Shown here in pieces: positions 59,951 through 64,000 of a stretch of DNA of 64,000 bases. Below the pieces are notes generated by a model. The model had not been told where the DNA came from. It was given only the letters and a program-made list of their open reading frames with translations, and did not search any database. Position 1 is the first letter of the stretch, and each line of letters starts with the position of its first letter. Origin of the DNA: Larimichthys crocea (taxonomy: Eukaryota; Chordata; Actinopteri; Sciaenidae); contig NC_040016.1 in NCBI RefSeq assembly GCF_000972845.2, positions 12,110,701 through 12,174,700 on the forward strand, written 5' to 3'. Position numbers and translations under genes: made by a program.

Positions 59951-60285
59951 GATAAGATATATTTTAATAGTCCCACAACAGGGGAAATTCACTCAGCAGC
60001 ACACAAGGTTGATAATAAATTACTCACATGTAAGAAATGTATAGAAAAAAAAGTCATTAAGTCATGCTGTTGTTAAAAAGTCTGGCAGCTGTTGGAATGA
60101 AGGACCTGTGGTGGCGTCCTTCTTACATTGTGGGAGTAGCAGGATGATAGATGTCAGCTTTGCTTTCCTACACTTCCTCTGTGGGGTCTAAGTGGCGAAC
60201 CAGGACAGAGCTGGCCATCTTCACCAGTCTGTCTCTCTTTCTGTCCTCCATGCAGACGACTGCAAAGAATCATGCAGATGCTACC
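59951..60285 (-). mobile_element. Relic of the 3' end of a non-LTR retrotransposon (LINE)
   Basis: The plus strand starts gataagatatattttaatag, tcccacaacaggggaaattc, the usual 3' tail of a fish LINE. It then reads agtctggcagctgttggaat, gaaggacctgtggtggcg, ccttcttacattgtggg, ccaggacagagctggcca, cttcaccagtctgtctc. Reversed, this decodes to the end of reverse-transcriptase ORFs of the L2/Rex1/jockey type (CKK..., SF...LP near the C-terminus). It carries frameshifts and a deletion after the cattgtggg block and cannot encode anything. Confidence 0.65.
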
Positions 60286-60289
60286 GCAG

Positions 60290-61110
60290 TGTCATAGGAG
60301 TGACACTAATGCTGCTCGGGTTTTTGTTTTTTACAGAATGAATATTACACTTTTCAGGACGTTGGGAAGTGCAGCTTTTAAAGAGCCACCTGCACAGGTG
60401 TTTTCACTTTGCCTGATTAGACCTCTTGTCGGGACTGTGTGGGTGTGTCCAGCCTGTACCTTGTTTTGTTGCACCTTATATTTGTACATGTGAGTCTTAG
60501 GAACAGCTGATTCAACAACAGACTGCTACACCCACAGGGTAAGGAGTATGTCAGCAGGTCATTCATTCCAACAGTGACGTAATGTAGCATTGTTTCACTG
60601 TTATAATTTCTTTACCTTACTTAGATCTTACTTAACTATTTTACATCTTATATAAATTACACTATGCTGTGCAGTTATATTTATTAATCTACACTGTACA
60701 GTTATAATAAACTGTACCATCTTTTCATGACACTTTTTTTTTTTTTACATACATACATCTACATGCATGTTAGTATAATGTTTATTTCCTTAACCATCTT
60801 GTGTATTGTGAGCTGCTCTATTTCCCCTGTGTGGAATCAGTTAAGTCTATTTTATGCTGCTACACCAACCGACTTCAACCCGAGCAGGTCTTTATTTTAA
60901 CATTAGGCAGAGCTATTTAATACTCTGTAATATTTAATATTCTGATTTAATGAATTTAACCACACAAAAGTTAAATTGAAAATATTTTTTTCCAGTTATT
61001 GGAACAAAATATCAAGTCTTGTAAAAATAAAAAGAAGTTCAGCACAGAGTTCTATAGTTCAAAAGCTGTTGTACAAATGACAGGACAACATCTAAATTAA
61101 AAAGCATGCC
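60290..61110. other. Spacer between edem1 promoter and arl8b 3' end
   Basis: AT-rich sequence with no ORF or element I recognise apart from the LINE relic just to its left. A T-run lies at 60735-60746. Confidence 0.5.
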
Positions 61111-61113
61111 TTT

Positions 61114-61119
61114 TTTATT
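61114..61119 (-). terminator. Poly(A) signal AATAAA on the minus strand, candidate arl8b end
   Basis: The plus strand reads ttttttattt. This is AATAAA on the arl8b strand, about 880 bases past its stop, and would give a 3' UTR spanning roughly 61100-61997. Confidence 0.35.
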
Positions 61120-61997
61120 TCTTGAATATAGTGAAGTGGTGTCTTTTTTTTTACTCTACCCAGGTGGGCACACCTTGCACACTGCTTTGCTTCGGAGGTG
61201 AGAGACATTGCACAAGGCACTTTGAATTCTGTCTCAGCCTCGAGGCAGCACAAAGGACATCATTCCACAGAGGCTGCTTACAAACTGAGGCCAATATGAA
61301 CCACACAATCCCGTACAGCTTTACTTTTAGTACATTCAGACTTTAAATATAATCATATATTCATACACGCACATTTCACATCAGTAAAAATCATACCAGC
61401 TTGATATTTGTACAGACCTGCTTCAATTGACTTGCTTAAATGCACAATTTTCTAAAACAATAGACACCTAGTCTTTGAAAGAAGAAAACCTGATCAAGCG
61501 AAAGGTGACATCCATCAAAGACAATCACAGAGTAGAGCTTGACAATGGGAAAGCCACATCAGCCATCTCCTAGCATCATATCTGACTGTGTGAAGAACAT
61601 CTTTTGGTTATGTGAGGCCTGTTTGACTGAATCAGCCCTCCTTCAAGAATGATGTTGTAGTATACCCAATATTAGTGTTATAAACCACTGGGTATGATCA
61701 ACTGGGTAATGCCTGAATGATGAAAGGTAGATCAGAAATTAGGTTTTTACTCCAAGTTAACAGAAACAGCTTTGCAGGATGTATAATGCCAATTGCATTC
61801 CTTAGATTTGGTTATCAGAATCATGTTTTTAGTAGTGCATTCTTGTGAATGAATCACAACATGAAAAGGGCAAAAAAAAAAAAAAACTGTCACATGAGCA
61901 CAACAGTGCAGTTGAAAACTGTACATCATCGGAGAGTGATGGGGGTGTGGCATGACAGCAACATGGCAAACACAGCTGGAAAACAACTCCTACATTT
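61120..61997 (-). other. arl8b 3' UTR (inferred)
   Basis: This is the stretch between the arl8b stop and the candidate poly(A) signal. No ORF of substance is seen. It contains an A-run at 61872-61885 (poly-T in the sense strand). The extent is inferred from the signal only. Confidence 0.4.
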
Positions 61998-63797
61998 TCA
62001 GCTCCTCCTGGACTTTGAGTGCTGGATGAGCCATTGAAGTGTGATATCTGGAATCAAAGAAACATGCTGAGTGAGTCTGAGAATTGGTTTATGATTCATG
62101 TACTTCCAATTTACATGAAATACAGTTTTGGTCAAGCTACACAGAACATTACTGCTTGTCACGATGATTCACCTCACTTAAACCACAGGTTAACACAATG
62201 GAGAAGGTTTGGTGTCACGGTGAAACTACATGTTCTTAACCAAGCAAACAAAGTAAAACATTTTTTTTATTACAGTTTTTTTAAACCCCCAAAACATGCA
62301 AAGTAGTTACAACTGTTAGCACTACCCGCAGTCTTCTTTACATGCTGCTCACTGCCCCAATCTGTATAAAGCCTGAGTTAACACCCACGGCAAAGAAGAC
62401 CCCCTGGTCACCTGGTGTTGCTCAGCACTTAGTGATTTACTTTGTATTTGTACTTTACAAGCTTTACAAGACATATCAACATTTTTCTCTTCACTCATCT
62501 GGATTTTCTGTGGCTGGACAGTAAGAGGAGGCTGTTAACAGAGATTTTGGTAACTAAAACTGTTGGTGGTGTGGAGTGGAGGTGTCAAACATCCCCAGTG
62601 GTAATTAGGCCCTCGAGGCCCTCGAACTCACCAATGTTGTCTTTCTCTTTGCAGGAAATTGAGTAGCAGCATATCTCTCTGTCTTGAATAGCCGCAAGAT
62701 TCCTTTGAAGAGGAAAAGTGCATGATCAGTTAAATAAACCTTGTGCTGGTGGTTTAAGGGCTGAGCTCAAATTTCAATGTTTCTAACTTGACAGCAGAGG
62801 GAGACAGGTCTACTACAAATCAACATAACTGCAGTTGTGTTGAAGAAAGAAACTATGTCAGAATCAAGATTGTTACTAATACAATATATGATATAATATT
62901 ATATATATTGTACAATTAATTTAAGTAATAAATGAGTATTAGGTTTTCATTTATAAAGACGAGATCATAAAATATTTCTTAAATCCCAAATTAATATTTC
63001 TTTAGAAATAAAAAGAGCTATTTTTATAGAATTTTCAAAGAATATGCAGTGCATTGCTGTTCATAATTAATTGAAGTTTTTTTTTTTTTTTTTTTAAATA
63101 CAGTATGTTAAGATATGTGCACCATTTTTCATACGTACATTTTCTCAATGAGCTGCTTTTCATCTAGTGCAGTGGGGAGATCCCTTTTGTTGCCGAGTAC
63201 CAAAACCTAAAAACACATTACAAGTGAAAACTGCAACTCTAGCAAATAATCATTGACAGAAACTACTCATTCAAAGTTGTGCATGCAAGGTGCAGAAATC
63301 ACACTAAACCGATGTCACAAGAACACTTACAGGAATTCCTTGCAACTGCGGTTTGTCTAATAAATTATGAAGCTCGTTTCTAGATGCTTCCACCTTTTCT
63401 CGATCTGCTGCGTCAACCATGTACCTATAGATGAGCAAAACAGAAACAGTTGCATGCATTTATAGTATTTCCTTTACTGTTGTGTTAGTTAGAATTCCAC
63501 TCATTCATTTTTCAGACAAACTTCAAGCCTGAAACTGTAATACTCACACGATTGCATTAACTCCCCGACAGTAGCGCTCCCACATGCTCCTGAACCTTGG
63601 CTGCCCTCCTATATCCCAGATCTAAAGCATTACAATATGTTTGTCATTAAAAATGTCATTTTTGCCGCAGGGTGTTGTGTTTTAATTTGACTAACTTCTA
63701 GTTACAGTTGAAATACCTTGATGGTGACGTTTCCTTTGGTGACTTTCCTCATATTGAACCCAACTGTAGGGATCATGTCTTCACTGAAATGCCCAGA
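61998..63797 (-). CDS. arl8b: ADP-ribosylation factor-like protein 8B (lysosomal small GTPase), 5' end beyond the window
   Basis: ARL8B sits on lysosomes and recruits effectors such as SKIP/PLEKHM2 to couple them to kinesin-1 (family knowledge). Exons in coding order after the missing first one: 63717-63797, 63548-63621, 63331-63424, 63139-63206, 62632-62702, 61998-62047. They give 438 nt, or 145 residues plus the stop. With the usual 41 N-terminal residues (amphipathic helix and P-loop) the total is the family's 186. Visible parts: [20 protein letters not shown] (switch I), [18 protein letters not shown] (switch II), [30 protein letters not shown] (guanine-binding NKRD), [13 protein letters not shown] and the end [11 protein letters not shown]. 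The residues [22 protein letters not shown] and [11 protein letters not shown] fit ARL8B rather than ARL8A. The next gene on the same strand is edem1, the same order as in mammals. Confidence 0.96.
62048..62631 (-). other. Last arl8b intron (584 bases)
   Basis: Intron between the 71-nt and the terminal 50-nt arl8b exons. It splits the aspartate codon G|AT. No element recognised. Confidence 0.85.
62880..62912. repeat. AT-rich inverted repeat in an arl8b intron
   Basis: tacaatatat and atatattgta, perfect 10-base arms with a 13-base spacer. In such AT-rich sequence this may be chance or microsatellite decay. Confidence 0.6.
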
Positions 63798-64000
63798 CTG
63801 AAACAAAAGACAAGACAAAAGACTTTTTATAAACTCATTTTAGGGACAGCATTTTCCATCAGGATCAGGATCCATCAGGAGGAGCTGGAATGTATTGCTG
63901 GGGGGGAGGAACATGTGTAACGCCCTGCAACCCCGGAAATGCATAGAAAATGCATTTTGGAATATATGACTGAAAAAAAATAGTTCATGTGACTATATTT

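Overview
This window looks like nuclear DNA from a ray-finned fish, probably a spiny-rayed (percomorph) teleost. Its genes are split into small exons by GT-AG introns. The encoded proteins are clear vertebrate orthologues, and the non-coding DNA is AT-rich, full of (CA)n and (CT)n microsatellites, and scattered with short repeat families I recall from teleost genomes. I see no bacterial, phage, plasmid or CRISPR sequence and no intact virus. The species assignment is inference.

Layout: (1) Positions 1-24692 contain no gene I can support. This is probably DNA upstream of sema3f plus its large first intron, with repeats inside. (2) 24693-43196, + strand: sema3f, a secreted class 3 semaphorin. 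I resolved sixteen constitutive coding exons. One further frame-neutral 90-nt exon (28942-29031) matches the optional exon I recall from mammalian SEMA3F. The signal-peptide exon was not found. (3) 43197 to about 45235: the sema3f 3' UTR. (4) 46581-49139, + strand: gnat1, the complete rod transducin alpha gene in eight coding exons, with an extra intron in the 3' UTR. (5) 52147-59394, - strand: edem1, complete in twelve exons, with a GC-rich promoter at about 59395-59720. (6) 61998-63797 and beyond the window, - strand: arl8b, the last six exons, which encode 145 of the expected 186 residues. The 5' part lies past the right edge.

The genes do not form a single pathway. Sema3F is a repulsive axon and vessel guidance ligand. 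GNAT1 couples rhodopsin to the rod phosphodiesterase. EDEM1 removes mannose from misfolded ER glycoproteins so they can be degraded. ARL8B is the lysosomal small GTPase that links lysosomes to kinesin. The interest lies in the arrangement. SEMA3F-GNAT1 and ARL8B-EDEM1 are each conserved neighbour pairs in mammals, but on separate parts of the same chromosome arm (human 3p21 and 3p26, from memory). Here the pairs are joined tail to tail, with gnat1 and edem1 converging on poly(A) signals about 40 bases apart.

I see no previously undescribed system. The points most worth checking are the conserved optional sema3f exon, an ERSE-like element (CCAAT-N9-CCACA) with a UPRE-like core upstream of edem1, a MAF/NRL-like site upstream of gnat1, and several recognisable mobile-element relics, one of them a tRNA-type SINE with a perfect internal 41-bp duplication.
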